Part shown: positions 1 to 8,173 of the stretch, piece by piece
How positions within the stretch are numbered: position 1 is the first letter of the stretch
Layout of the letters: each line of letters opens with the position of its first letter
Origin: Thalassospira sp. TSL5-1
GTDB taxonomy: Bacteria; Pseudomonadota; Alphaproteobacteria; Rhodospirillales; Thalassospiraceae
DNA: 64,000 bases
Assembly (NCBI RefSeq): GCF_001907695.1
Contig: NZ_KV880637.1
Location: 1,178,001-1,242,000, forward strand
Direction of reading: 5' to 3'
The notes under the pieces: generated by a model
The model's input: the letters and a program-made list of their open reading frames with translations, nothing else
Told to the model about the DNA's origin: nothing
Databases searched by the model: none
Translations under genes and position numbers: made by a program

Positions 1-207
1 ATCGATCAGGCGAAAAACATGATCGTCAAGCGACAGGTCAAATTCCGAACTGGTGGATGGTTGGCTAAAATTGATGGATTTCACGAACGACAGTTGGGCA
101 TTCGCCGTTGCTGGCGACAAGAACAGGGCGAAGATGGCAGGCAACAGAGTCGCGCCAACAGCCCGGATGAAATTTTCGCTTATCGCGTGCCAAATATGGC
201 GTAACAT
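1..207 (-). CDS. N-terminus of a secreted hypothetical protein (truncated by the window edge)
   Basis: The minus strand is open from an ATG at 207 to the left edge (69 codons, no stop). The translation begins MLRHIWHAISENFIRA, continues through a hydrophobic stretch (about residues 17-33) and ends that stretch with ATANAQ, a good signal-peptidase I site near residue 38. The mature part starts LSFVKSINFS. A periplasmic or secreted product is therefore likely. The family cannot be recognised from about 30 mature residues. No strong ribosome-binding site is seen, and an in-frame TTG at 219 is an alternative start. It is divergent from glmM. Confidence 0.5.
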   Translation of the reverse strand, partial: MLRHIWHAISENFIRAVGATLLPAIFALFLSPATANAQLSFVKSINFSQPSTSSEFDLSLDDHVFRLID

Positions 208-489
208 CCTGCATCCCAAGGCAATAGGGTGACTTTGCCATGATATTTTCGCCGCCAACATCAATATGTGTGTTCCCCCAATTCTCCCCCACCTATGTGT
301 TAGCGTTAAAAGTGGCGTGATGCCATTGCTTTGTTAAGAGGGTTCTCAGGGTTTTTGGGCGGTATTGTAGGGTTTTTGCTGTTTTCGTTGGCACGGCTAT
401 AGGTATAAGTCGGTGGCAATATGGTCTGACTTTGTTATAACCGGTGAGTTGACCGCGACGATTTTGAGTTTGAAGAAAGAATCCAGTAG

Positions 490-1842
490 ATGAGCCGCAA
501 ATATTTTGGGACCGACGGAATCCGTGGCACTGCCAATAATGCACCGATGACGGCCGAAGTCGCCCTTAAGGTTGGTATGGCAACCGGGCGCTATTTTACC
601 CGCGGCAATCATCGCCATCGTGTTGTGATCGGCAAGGATACGCGCCTTTCAGGTTACATGCTTGAACCCGCACTTGTGGCTGGATTTACCTCGATGGGCA
701 TGGATGTCATCCTGGTGGGACCGATGCCGACCCCCGCAGTTGCCATGCTGACCAAATCGATGCGGGCCGATATTGGTGTCATGATTTCGGCATCCCATAA
801 CCCGTTTGAAGATAACGGCATCAAACTGTTCGGGCCGGATGGCTTTAAACTTTCCGACGCGGTTGAGAGCGAAATCGAAACCCTGATGGACAGTGATTTG
901 TCGTCCATGCTGGTGCCTGCCAAGAACCTTGGACGGGCAAAGCGGATTGAAGATGCACCGGGGCGCTATATTGAGGCGGTGAAATCATCCCTGCCGGGCC
1001 ATGTCACGCTTGAAGGTTTGCGCATCGTGCTGGATTGCGCCAATGGGGCCGCTTACAGCGTCGCACCGATGGTCTTGCGCGAACTGGGGGCCGAAGTTAT
1101 TGAAATCGGCACCAAGCCAAATGGTTTTAACATCAACGCGGAATGTGGTTCGACTTACACCAAACCAATGTGCGAGATGGTGGTCGAGCGTCGCGCCGAT
1201 GTGGGCATTGCGCTGGATGGCGATGCCGACCGCGTGCAGATGTGTGATGAAAAAGGCCGCCTGATTGATGGCGACCAGTTGATGGGCCTGGTGACAACGC
1301 ATTGGCACAAAAACGGTCAGTTGCGCGGCAATGCCCTTGTGGCAACCGTGATGTCCAATCTGGGCCTTGAACGTTACCTTGAAAAACAAGGGTTGCGTTT
1401 GATCCGCACAAAGGTTGGCGATCGTTATGTGGTGGAGCAGATGCGCGCACTTGATTGTAACGTTGGCGGGGAACAATCCGGCCATATCGTTTTGTCCGAT
1501 TTTGCATCAACAGGTGATGGACTGCTGGCATCACTGCAGGTGCTGGCTGTTCTGGCCGGCCATGAAGGACCGGTGTCGCAAATGACCCATGTGTTTGACC
1601 CACTGCCGCAAATTCTTAAAAACGTGCGTTATACTGCGGGAACCGACCCGTTGAGCGACGATAGTGTAATCGAGGCGATATCGGCTGCCGAAAAGTCCTT
1701 TAATGGGGACGGTCGTGTTCTGATCCGCAAATCGGGCACGGAACCGCTGATCCGGGTTATGGCGGAAGGCGATGATGCAACCCATGTAGAACGGGTTGTT
1801 GATGGTATTGTTGAGTGCATTAAGGCGGCAAGCGCGTCCTGA
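490..1842 (+). CDS. glmM: Phosphoglucosamine mutase
   Basis: Interconverts glucosamine-6-phosphate and glucosamine-1-phosphate, the step before GlmU on the way to UDP-GlcNAc for peptidoglycan and LPS; cytosolic. The 450-aa product is full length for the family. It starts [13 protein letters not shown], carries the phosphoserine loop ISASHNP with the catalytic Ser at about residue 102, the metal-binding loop DGDADR near residue 245, and the C-terminal phosphate-binding loop [12 protein letters not shown]. In many alphaproteobacteria glmM follows ftsH/folP; here the upstream neighbour is a divergent secreted protein. The Shine-Dalgarno before 490 is weak. thiD follows after 51 bp on the same strand. 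Confidence 0.97.
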   Translation: MSRKYFGTDGIRGTANNAPMTAEVALKVGMATGRYFTRGNHRHRVVIGKDTRLSGYMLEPALVAGFTSMGMDVILVGPMPTPAVAMLTKSMRADIGVMISASHNPFEDNGIKLFGPDGFKLSDAVESEIETLMDSDLSSMLVPAKNLGRAKRIEDAPGRYIEAVKSSLPGHVTLEGLRIVLDCANGAAYSVAPMVLRELGAEVIEIGTKPNGFNINAECGSTYTKPMCEMVVERRADVGIALDGDADRVQMCDEKGRLIDGDQLMGLVTTHWHKNGQLRGNALVATVMSNLGLERYLEKQGLRLIRTKVGDRYVVEQMRALDCNVGGEQSGHIVLSDFASTGDGLLASLQVLAVLAGHEGPVSQMTHVFDPLPQILKNVRYTAGTDPLSDDSVIEAISAAEKSFNGDGRVLIRKSGTEPLIRVMAEGDDATHVERVVDGIVECIKAASAS

Positions 1843-1893
1843 CGGGACGGTTAGTGCGTGTTGCGCCCGAAATGAGATAACAGGAGACGCCCG

Positions 1894-2694
1894 ATGAAGG
1901 GACGCGTGTTGATTATGGCCGGATCAGACAGTTCCGGCGGAGCAGGTATCCAGGCCGATATCAAGACGGTTACGGTTCTGGGTGGTTATGCGGCAACGGC
2001 GATTACCGCGCTGACCGCACAAAACACGCAGGGCGTTTTTGGGGTGCTTGGCATTGACCCGGCCTTCATAACGCAGCAGGCCGAACTTATGATCGACGAT
2101 ATCGGTGTGGATTGCCTGAAAACCGGCATGTTGCATTCGGTTCCGGTCATTCGGGCGGTGGTGGATATTCTGGATGGCAAGGCAGCAGGTGTGCCTGTTG
2201 TCATTGACCCGGTGATGATTTCGCAAAGTGGTTCGCGCCTGTTGGAAGAAGATGCGGTTGAAAGTGTGATTAAGCTTCTGGTGCCGCGTGCCACGGTGTT
2301 AACGCCGAACATCCCGGAGGCAGAGGTGCTGACCGGGATGCGCATTACCAGCGAAGACGACATGATTGCCGCCGCCGAAAAAATTGGCGCAATGGGGGCA
2401 AAGGCCGTGTTGCTGAAGGGGGGGCATTCCCAGGGCGACAAGATTGTCGATATTTTGTGGGATCGTGAACACGGTGTTTCCGGGTTTGAAGACACCCGTA
2501 TTCCATCAGACAATAACCACGGCACGGGCTGTACCCTCGCCAGTGCGATTGCCACGGGGATTGCCCAGGGCTTGAACCTGGAGGATGCGGTGGCCCGCGC
2601 GCGGGACTATGTTCGCAAAGCCATTCGCACCGCACCGGACTTTGGCAAGGGCAATGGCCCGCTTAATCATGCCCATCCGGTGACGGGCGAATAA
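1894..2694 (+). CDS. thiD: Hydroxymethylpyrimidine/phosphomethylpyrimidine kinase
   Basis: Phosphorylates HMP and HMP-phosphate to HMP-pyrophosphate for thiamine synthesis. The 266-aa ribokinase-fold protein is the normal ThiD length. The substrate/P-loop-like start GSDSSGGAGIQADI is near residues 9-22, VIDPVMISQSG lies mid-protein, and the anion hole/catalytic segment GTGCTLASAIATG is near residues 210-222, with the catalytic Cys present. An AGGAG ribosome-binding site sits 7 nt before the ATG. No TPP riboswitch is visible in the 51-bp gap to glmM, so it may be co-transcribed with glmM. Confidence 0.95.
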   Translation: MKGRVLIMAGSDSSGGAGIQADIKTVTVLGGYAATAITALTAQNTQGVFGVLGIDPAFITQQAELMIDDIGVDCLKTGMLHSVPVIRAVVDILDGKAAGVPVVIDPVMISQSGSRLLEEDAVESVIKLLVPRATVLTPNIPEAEVLTGMRITSEDDMIAAAEKIGAMGAKAVLLKGGHSQGDKIVDILWDREHGVSGFEDTRIPSDNNHGTGCTLASAIATGIAQGLNLEDAVARARDYVRKAIRTAPDFGKGNGPLNHAHPVTGE

Positions 2695-2718
2695 GCGGTT
2701 TTTTCAAGGGTCTTAACC

Positions 2719-3279
2719 ATGTCAGAGCCATCAAGCCCGCCTGGTACATCGTTTGTTGATCAGGCACGTAACAATGCCTGGTCCAATTTTCGGTTGTTGG
2801 CCTGTTGCCAGAAACTTGATGACGCGGCGTTAACGGCAAAAAGAACGTCATTTTTTCCGGGCATCTTGCAAACCCTTAATCATATCCTGATCGTTGACTG
2901 GTTTTATATCGATGCCCTGCTGGCCCAGGGGCGCGGGACCGACTGCTTTGCCAATGAAAACCCTTTTTCTGACATCACGGCACTGGCGGCCGCGCAAAAA
3001 ACCAGCGACCAGACATTACTGACGTTTTGCCAGAACCTGACAGTTGAAGGCGCCCAAAAACGGGTGACACTTGATCGCGGGAATGGTGTTTTGGCCCGGG
3101 AAACGGCAGGGGCGGTTTTGTCGCATTTATTTGTGCATCAAACCCATCATCGCGGGCAGGTGCATGCCATGCTGGCAGGAACATCGCAAAAACCGCCGCA
3201 GCTTGATGAATATTACCTCGATTGTGATGCCGAATTTCGCGGCACTGATTTTCAGGAACTGGGATGGGACGGTAAATGA
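2719..3279 (+). CDS. DinB-fold (DUF664-like) putative metal-dependent protein
   Basis: A 186-aa helical protein of the DinB/YfiT-like superfamily. The N-terminal helix contains ARNNAWSNFRLLACC, a central NHILIVDWFYID gives one conserved His, and HLFVHQTHHRGQVHAML near residues 135-151 supplies the other His residues of the presumed metal site. DinB-fold enzymes include thiol S-transferases and hydrolases; the substrate cannot be told from sequence. It begins 24 bp after thiD, and its TGA overlaps the ATG of the next gene (ATGA), so the two are translationally coupled. Confidence 0.85.
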   Translation: MSEPSSPPGTSFVDQARNNAWSNFRLLACCQKLDDAALTAKRTSFFPGILQTLNHILIVDWFYIDALLAQGRGTDCFANENPFSDITALAAAQKTSDQTLLTFCQNLTVEGAQKRVTLDRGNGVLARETAGAVLSHLFVHQTHHRGQVHAMLAGTSQKPPQLDEYYLDCDAEFRGTDFQELGWDGK

Positions 3280-3635
3280 GACATCAAACACGCGGGCGCA
3301 TGGTACGCCGGGGCGTTGCCGTTGCAATTATCGCCGGTCTGGCATTTTCCACCCTGAATGGCCCGCGTGAATGGCTGGCGAACTTGATTTGGCCGGAAGG
3401 GCCTGCCCCGTGGGAAAAGGTAACGGCGGTTTATTTCCCCGATAAAAACGATAAAACAGCCTTCCGGTTTGCGGGCGAGGATCTTGGCAGCTTAGATCAA
3501 TGCCGCGATGCGGTTATGGAGCTTGCCGCAACCAACAATGACCCTGAGCTGAAAAACGGCAGCTATGATTGTGCCGTTGGCTATTATGCTGACGATGATC
3601 ACACCGGGCATTACCGGCTGACGCTGTCGCAGTAA
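3276..3635 (+). CDS. Small membrane-anchored or secreted hypothetical protein
   Basis: 119 aa, not recognised. The N-terminus is positively charged (MRHQTRGRMVRRG) and is followed by a short hydrophobic segment at about residues 12-27 (VAVAIIAGLAFSTL). This suggests a signal anchor or uncleaved signal. The remainder is soluble and acidic, with two Cys (DQCRDAVME and SYDCAVGYY) that could form a disulfide outside the cytoplasm. The start is fixed by an ATGA overlap with the DinB-fold gene. The end converges on the AEC permease gene 11 bp away. Confidence 0.7.
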   Translation: MRHQTRGRMVRRGVAVAIIAGLAFSTLNGPREWLANLIWPEGPAPWEKVTAVYFPDKNDKTAFRFAGEDLGSLDQCRDAVMELAATNNDPELKNGSYDCAVGYYADDDHTGHYRLTLSQ

Positions 3636-3646
3636 GGTTACGGCAT

Positions 3647-4522
3647 CTATAATACGTACCATAACAGAACTGGCAGGCTGACGGCGGCAAGGAAGGTGGA
3701 TGAAATGACCACACCGGCCACTTCTTCGGGTTCATTGTCGTAAAGCTGGGCAAACAGATAGCAGAATACAGCAACCGGCATTGAACATTGTAAAATCACA
3801 ACACCGCGGGCCATGCCTTCAAGCCCCATAAGGCTGGCAATGGCAAGGCCTACACCAAATCCCATCGCCAGACGGACAATTGACAGGCCAATACTGCGCA
3901 CCAGGCTGACCGGTTTTAGCCGGGCCAGCGATACCCCCAATGTAAACAGCATTAACGGGATGGTCAGTTGACCGATTAGATCGGTTGTATTGTAAAGCCA
4001 GGCGGGTACGGGCGTTTCGGTTGTCAGAAATAAAATTGCCAAAATCGTTGCCGGGATGATGGGCATTTTTACCAGGGATCGCAGCGAAAATGTCCCGGCA
4101 ACAAAGGCCACGCCAACCGTAAATTGCAATACAATCATGGCGGTAAAAAACGCAACCGCCAGGGCAAGCCCGTCATTGCCAAAGGCCAACAGGCACAGTG
4201 GCAGGCCGACATTGCCAATATTGGGCCAGGTAAGAGATTGCAGATAGGTGCGCGGCGATAGCCCCAGCAGTTTCAGGACGATCCAGCCAATGATCGCAAA
4301 GGCGACCGTTGCAATGACGGCGGCAGTGCCCATCGATATCAGGGCATTGGCACCGATTTTAACCGTGGCAAGCGCGGCGAAGGTCAGGCACGGGGTGCCA
4401 AAAAAAGTAACCAGCGAGGTGACAAGGGAGGTGTCAAAATGCTTTCCGGCCCGCGACCAGAAATATCCCAGCCCTGTGGTAATAAAAACCGGGGCGAGCA
4501 CGGCAAAAATATTGGAAAACAT
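3647..4522 (-). CDS. AEC-family (auxin efflux carrier-like) permease
   Basis: 291-aa inner-membrane protein with about ten hydrophobic helices in two five-helix halves, typical of the bacterial AEC/MdcF transporters that move organic acids such as malonate or malate. Recognisable pieces are the N-terminal VFITTGLGYFWSRAG, the mid-protein NIGNVGLPLCLLAFG with the broken-helix NxGNxGLP signature, and the C-terminal VVISSTFLAAVSLPVLL. The length is close to the family's usual 300-320 aa. The substrate is not predictable. It is divergent from the gmhB-like gene across 309 bp. Confidence 0.88.
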   Translation of the reverse strand: MFSNIFAVLAPVFITTGLGYFWSRAGKHFDTSLVTSLVTFFGTPCLTFAALATVKIGANALISMGTAAVIATVAFAIIGWIVLKLLGLSPRTYLQSLTWPNIGNVGLPLCLLAFGNDGLALAVAFFTAMIVLQFTVGVAFVAGTFSLRSLVKMPIIPATILAILFLTTETPVPAWLYNTTDLIGQLTIPLMLFTLGVSLARLKPVSLVRSIGLSIVRLAMGFGVGLAIASLMGLEGMARGVVILQCSMPVAVFCYLFAQLYDNEPEEVAGVVISSTFLAAVSLPVLLWYVL

Positions 4523-4831
4523 TCATGGTCCCTCTGACAAAAACGCCAGTATAGGGTCTTGCCACGTTCGCAAGGCTGCCGACAAGTTAATAATGGTAAT
4601 ACCAGTTATAACAATCATGGGTGGTATCACGAAATGTTGTCATTCTGGTCGGGCAGATATGGTGCTAGATTTTGGGTAATCTGCTGCTTGCGGTTTGGGT
4701 GGTGTTGTCTGATAAACCGGCCTTGAGACTTTTGCGCATTTGTCGCATCCTGAACGGGTTGTGTGTATTTGCGCCAAAGGGCAAAGATATTTTTTAGGTA
4801 ATTTCAGATAATTAACGCAGTTCATAATGCC
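4523..4831. other. Divergent intergenic region, AEC permease / gmhB-like gene
   Basis: 309 bp between the two divergent start codons. It must hold both promoters. I see no strong sigma-70 consensus pair, no convincing small ORF and no intrinsic terminator. The sequence is moderately A/T-rich near 4570-4630. Confidence 0.4.
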
Positions 4832-5470
4832 ATGACCGATTATTCATTTGTCCGCCGACACCTGATTGATCCCGCGCCGAAATGGCGGGATTTGCGCCAT
4901 GCCCTGCCAGCGATATTTCTGGATCGTGACGGTGTGATTAACCAGGAAGTGCATTATCTGTCCAAGCCGGAGGATTTGGTGCTTATTCCCGGTGTTGGCG
5001 AGGCGATTGCCCGTATTAATGCCGCCAGGGTCCCGGTTATTGTTGTGACCAATCAGTCCGGTGTTGCGCGGGGCTACCTTAACGAAGATGACCTGCTTGT
5101 TTTGCATGAACGCATGACGCAGCTTCTGGCGGCAAAAGAGGCCAGCGTGCAGGGTATCTATTATTCGCCGTTCCACCCCGACGGGCAGGGCGCGTATAAA
5201 AAGGAAAGTATTTGCCGGAAGCCAGGGCCCGGCATGATTTTGGCCGCCTGCGAGGATTTTGCCATTGATCGCGCCGAAAGTGTGCTGATTGGGGACAAGA
5301 TCGTCGATCTTGACGCCGGGCGGGCGGCAGGTTTGAAAACGGTTTTGGTGCGCACGGGGCATGGGGCGCAGCAGGTCGATATGCCCGGCGCAAACAATGC
5401 CGATTTTATTGCCGATGATCTGCCCGCGGCGGTGGACCGTCTTTTTGAAACAGGTGTAATTGTCGCTTAA
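4832..5470 (+). CDS. gmhB: GmhB-like HAD phosphatase (D-glycero-D-manno-heptose 1,7-bisphosphate phosphatase family)
   Basis: 212-aa HAD-superfamily phosphatase. Motif I FLDRDGVINQE is at about residues 29-39, motif II VVTNQSGVARG at about 71-81, then CRKPGPGM and motif IV GDKIVDLDAGRAAG. The family removes the 1-phosphate of heptose bisphosphate in LPS-core ADP-heptose synthesis. The Zn loop of classical GmhB (two Cys, His, CxC) is mostly lost here: the segment reads YYSPFHPDGQ ... SICRKP with one Cys left. It is thus a non-zinc variant, or a relative acting on another sugar phosphate. No other heptose genes are adjacent. It converges on the TPR glycosyltransferase gene. Confidence 0.8.
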   Translation: MTDYSFVRRHLIDPAPKWRDLRHALPAIFLDRDGVINQEVHYLSKPEDLVLIPGVGEAIARINAARVPVIVVTNQSGVARGYLNEDDLLVLHERMTQLLAAKEASVQGIYYSPFHPDGQGAYKKESICRKPGPGMILAACEDFAIDRAESVLIGDKIVDLDAGRAAGLKTVLVRTGHGAQQVDMPGANNADFIADDLPAAVDRLFETGVIVA

Positions 5471-5491
5471 TATGCGGGCTGTCAGGCTTTT

Positions 5492-7561
5492 TTACTGGGC
5501 GCACCAGTGACGCCATATGTCGCGATAGGCCTGTTCAAAATCATCGGCAATCTGGCGATGATCCATCATACTGGCCTTTAACACGCGATCGCGCAGGGTC
5601 CGGCGGATGATGGAAAGGGCCTCGACATCGCGGCCCAGCAAAACAGCCTTTTCGACATAACCATTATGGGTTTCTGCCGCCAGGGCATCAAGGCCGACAT
5701 CGGCCAGAATACCCAGTCCGCAGCGGGCTGATGGCATAGTGCCCGCCAGGGTGACAAAAGGTACCCCATGCCACAGCATGTCACAGCCCGCCATGATGTT
5801 ATTGGCGGGGAAGGGATCAAGGCCGATATCGATCTGGTCGTAAATCGCGGTATTCCGTATTTTGTCGGGGTCTATGCCCTGGCAGGTAATGCGATCGGCA
5901 TGCAGGCCGGCCTGGCGGGCACGATCCAGGAAGTTGTGGCGGACAAATTCGTCATGCAGCCCGTCAGCCTGAATGATCAGGCGGCTATCGCGGGCCTTGT
6001 TCATAATGCGCGCCCAACAGTTCAACACCGCATCGCTGATACGCGGCAGGGTGCCGGTAAAACCGAATGTCACGTAGCTATTCAGCATGGCGGGCAAGGG
6101 GCCGATGGCGGGGCTGTCCTCCGGCGGGGTATAGGCAAAACCGGCATGGGGCAGGCGATGGAGCGTTTCGCTGCAAATGCGGTTTTCCGGGGCGTCGGGT
6201 GCTGTCATGTCGGCATGACCAAAAATATAATCTATGTGCGTAATCCCGGTGGAGGCGTTGTGGAATGTCACCTGTATCGGGGCCGGGCGATAGGCAAAAA
6301 CCTCTATCGGATGGTCGCGGGTGAAACCCGAAAGATCGACCAGAATATCAATGCGGTCCTTGCGAATGCGCTCGGCGATGCGCTCTGCATTTTGCCCGGC
6401 GACATCGCGCCAGCTATCGGCAACAATTTGCCATTGGCGGGTAATGTCGTCATGGCGGGTGACGGCGGAATAGATGAACAGTTCGATTTCGTTGCGATTA
6501 TGGTGGCGTGCCATGCCCATCAGGCGGGCATGAAGCGGATGATCGCGAAAATCGGGCGAGATCCAGCCTATGCGCAGGCGACGGTCCGGCATTTTGTTAT
6601 TGGCAAAGCGCGGTGGTTCAACCAGCGGGGGCAAATGGGACCGTGCCCATTGCCGGGCCTGTTTTAAATATTCCGGGCCGTCAAATTGCGGCAAATATAA
6701 CAGGGCCGATAACAGCCGGGCATGAAAATCGGATCGGGCCGGGTTTTTCTCGACCAGGGCGGCCAGGCGGGCAACCCCATGTGCCGTATCACCACTGCGG
6801 ATCAGAATATCGGCTGACAGGGCTTCGATATCGGCCAGGTTTGGGGCTTGGGTGCGTGCGGTGTCCAGAACATCATGTGCTTGCTGATACCGTCCCGCAG
6901 CAATAAGCGCCATTGCCAGATTGACAAGCGATGGAACGTGATCGGCATGGATGCTTAGCGCGCGGGAAAACAGGTTCCGCGCGGCATCGACATAGCCAAG
7001 GCGCAGCAAAACGCCGCCAACCTGGTTGATTTTGTCGGCATCAAGCTTGGCGGCCTCGGCGGCATTTTCAAAGGCCATCAGGGCGGCCTGTTCCTGCCCC
7101 AGTGCATTGAGCGCCTCGCCAAACAACACAAACGCTTCAAAATTGCCGTTATGGAGGTTCAGCATCCGGCCCAGAAGGTCGATGGTTTGCCCATAATTGC
7201 CACGCGCTTTTTCCAATCGGGCAAGGTGGAACAGCGCAGTGGGGAAATCCCCATGATAGCTTAGCGCAAGGCGAAATTCGTCAATCGCACGTTCGATATC
7301 GCCACAGGCTTCAAGGGCGATGGCATAATTGCACCGCGCCGCCGGGTTGGCCCCCATGCGGGAAATGCAGCTTTCAAACAGTTCCAGGGCTTCGCGGTGC
7401 TGTCCCTGCTGGGTTAATACAGTGGCCAGCAGGTGTTCTGCCTCGGTATGAGTAGGCGCAATATCAAGAACACGACGATAAAGCTTTTCCGCTTCCTGTG
7501 GGCGGTTTCCTTCGTGGGCAGCCAGTCCGCGTCGCAATAAGGTTGAAAGCTCGGCTGTCAT
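5492..7561 (-). CDS. TPR protein with O-GlcNAc-transferase (SPINDLY/GT41)-like C-terminus
   Basis: 689 aa. Residues about 1-290 are consecutive TPR units (for example RRVLDIAPTHTEAEHLLA). Residues about 330-689 resemble the bacterial OGT/SPINDLY glycosyltransferase domain: RIGWISPDFRDHPL, VDLSGFTRDH, and a donor-site segment ending LWHGVPFVTLAG. The usual catalytic-region Lys of the FxxxxKI motif appears as Arg (GTLPRIS), and the DTFPYNGGTT segment is altered to DPFPANNIMAG, so this is a divergent subgroup. Bacterial homologues can glycosylate surface proteins such as flagellins; the target here is unknown. AAGG precedes the ATG by 6 nt. Confidence 0.85.
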   Translation of the reverse strand: MTAELSTLLRRGLAAHEGNRPQEAEKLYRRVLDIAPTHTEAEHLLATVLTQQGQHREALELFESCISRMGANPAARCNYAIALEACGDIERAIDEFRLALSYHGDFPTALFHLARLEKARGNYGQTIDLLGRMLNLHNGNFEAFVLFGEALNALGQEQAALMAFENAAEAAKLDADKINQVGGVLLRLGYVDAARNLFSRALSIHADHVPSLVNLAMALIAAGRYQQAHDVLDTARTQAPNLADIEALSADILIRSGDTAHGVARLAALVEKNPARSDFHARLLSALLYLPQFDGPEYLKQARQWARSHLPPLVEPPRFANNKMPDRRLRIGWISPDFRDHPLHARLMGMARHHNRNEIELFIYSAVTRHDDITRQWQIVADSWRDVAGQNAERIAERIRKDRIDILVDLSGFTRDHPIEVFAYRPAPIQVTFHNASTGITHIDYIFGHADMTAPDAPENRICSETLHRLPHAGFAYTPPEDSPAIGPLPAMLNSYVTFGFTGTLPRISDAVLNCWARIMNKARDSRLIIQADGLHDEFVRHNFLDRARQAGLHADRITCQGIDPDKIRNTAIYDQIDIGLDPFPANNIMAGCDMLWHGVPFVTLAGTMPSARCGLGILADVGLDALAAETHNGYVEKAVLLGRDVEALSIIRRTLRDRVLKASMMDHRQIADDFEQAYRDIWRHWCAQ

Positions 7562-8173
7562 GCAATGCCTTGTCCTAGTGGTCTTGTTTTATAATGACCT
7601 ACCTTGCCTGCTATTGCCATCTTCTTGCGGGGGGATGGTGCGATAAACCAGGTCATTATCGATATGTCGCGGCAATTTAGGATCCGACAGGCGGGGTTGC
7701 AAGATTGCGTCAATTTACGGGGCGTAAAAACGGGCTTGGGGAAGCATGTGTTTTGATGACAGGCAAACCCGCTGAGCGTGATATTGATTTAACGCCATGT
7801 GCAGGAAAGGGTGCAGAACGGTAGATAAAAAAACCCCGACCACATTACAGGTCGGGGTAAGAATGGGAGTGGGAGAATCGCCTGGCGGCGATAATCAGTC
7901 ATTAAAATATTCTTTACTTGGCAAGGTGTCTCCTATTCATTCGCAGTATAGCAAGGGTCTTTGGAGTAGGCGTCTCAAATGAACACAACCCTATTGGTCA
8001 GTACAGTTTTCATGTTGGAAGCCCCATGAGCTGTTATTGCGTGGTCGTCTAGGGTATAAAAAATACGCGCATGGCAGGTTTGTCGTAATTTTCGGGCAAA
8101 AAACTGTAAATGTGCGCCAAGTCTGTGCTAAAACCCGAGTTTAAAATATTACGCATAAAGAGAGGTTCGACCC
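7562..8173. other. 612-bp intergenic region before ilvD
   Basis: No protein gene is convincing here. The right part must contain the ilvD promoter. The middle holds a minus-strand intrinsic terminator (7827-7857) and a -10-like element (7945-7950) described separately. No T-box, attenuator peptide or other leader typical of branched-chain amino acid genes was recognised upstream of ilvD. Confidence 0.5.
7827..7938 (-). ncRNA. Candidate small RNA ending in a strong intrinsic terminator
   Basis: Read on the minus strand, an extended -10 (TGCTATACT, -10 hexamer at 7950-7945) is followed after about 110 nt by an 8-bp GC stem (CCCCGACC / GGTCGGGG, 8-nt loop) and seven T. No gene upstream on this strand would use the terminator: the next one is ald, about 3 kb away beyond ilvD. 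The stretch contains AGGAG followed by a 9-codon TTG ORF, which may be meaningless. No -35 is seen at proper spacing. The family is unrecognised. Confidence 0.35.

Noticed and set aside
1843-1893. TPP riboswitch before thiD
   Set aside because: Only 51 bp separate glmM and thiD, too short for the aptamer, and no THI-box sequence is present.
5768-6667. 299-codon plus-strand open frame
   Set aside because: It lies entirely antisense to the TPR/OGT-like gene and shows no recognisable domain; long antisense frames are expected in G+C-rich coding DNA.
7797-7982. 61-codon plus-strand frame upstream of ilvD
   Set aside because: It runs through the minus-strand terminator hairpin and has no ribosome-binding site; better explained as non-coding.
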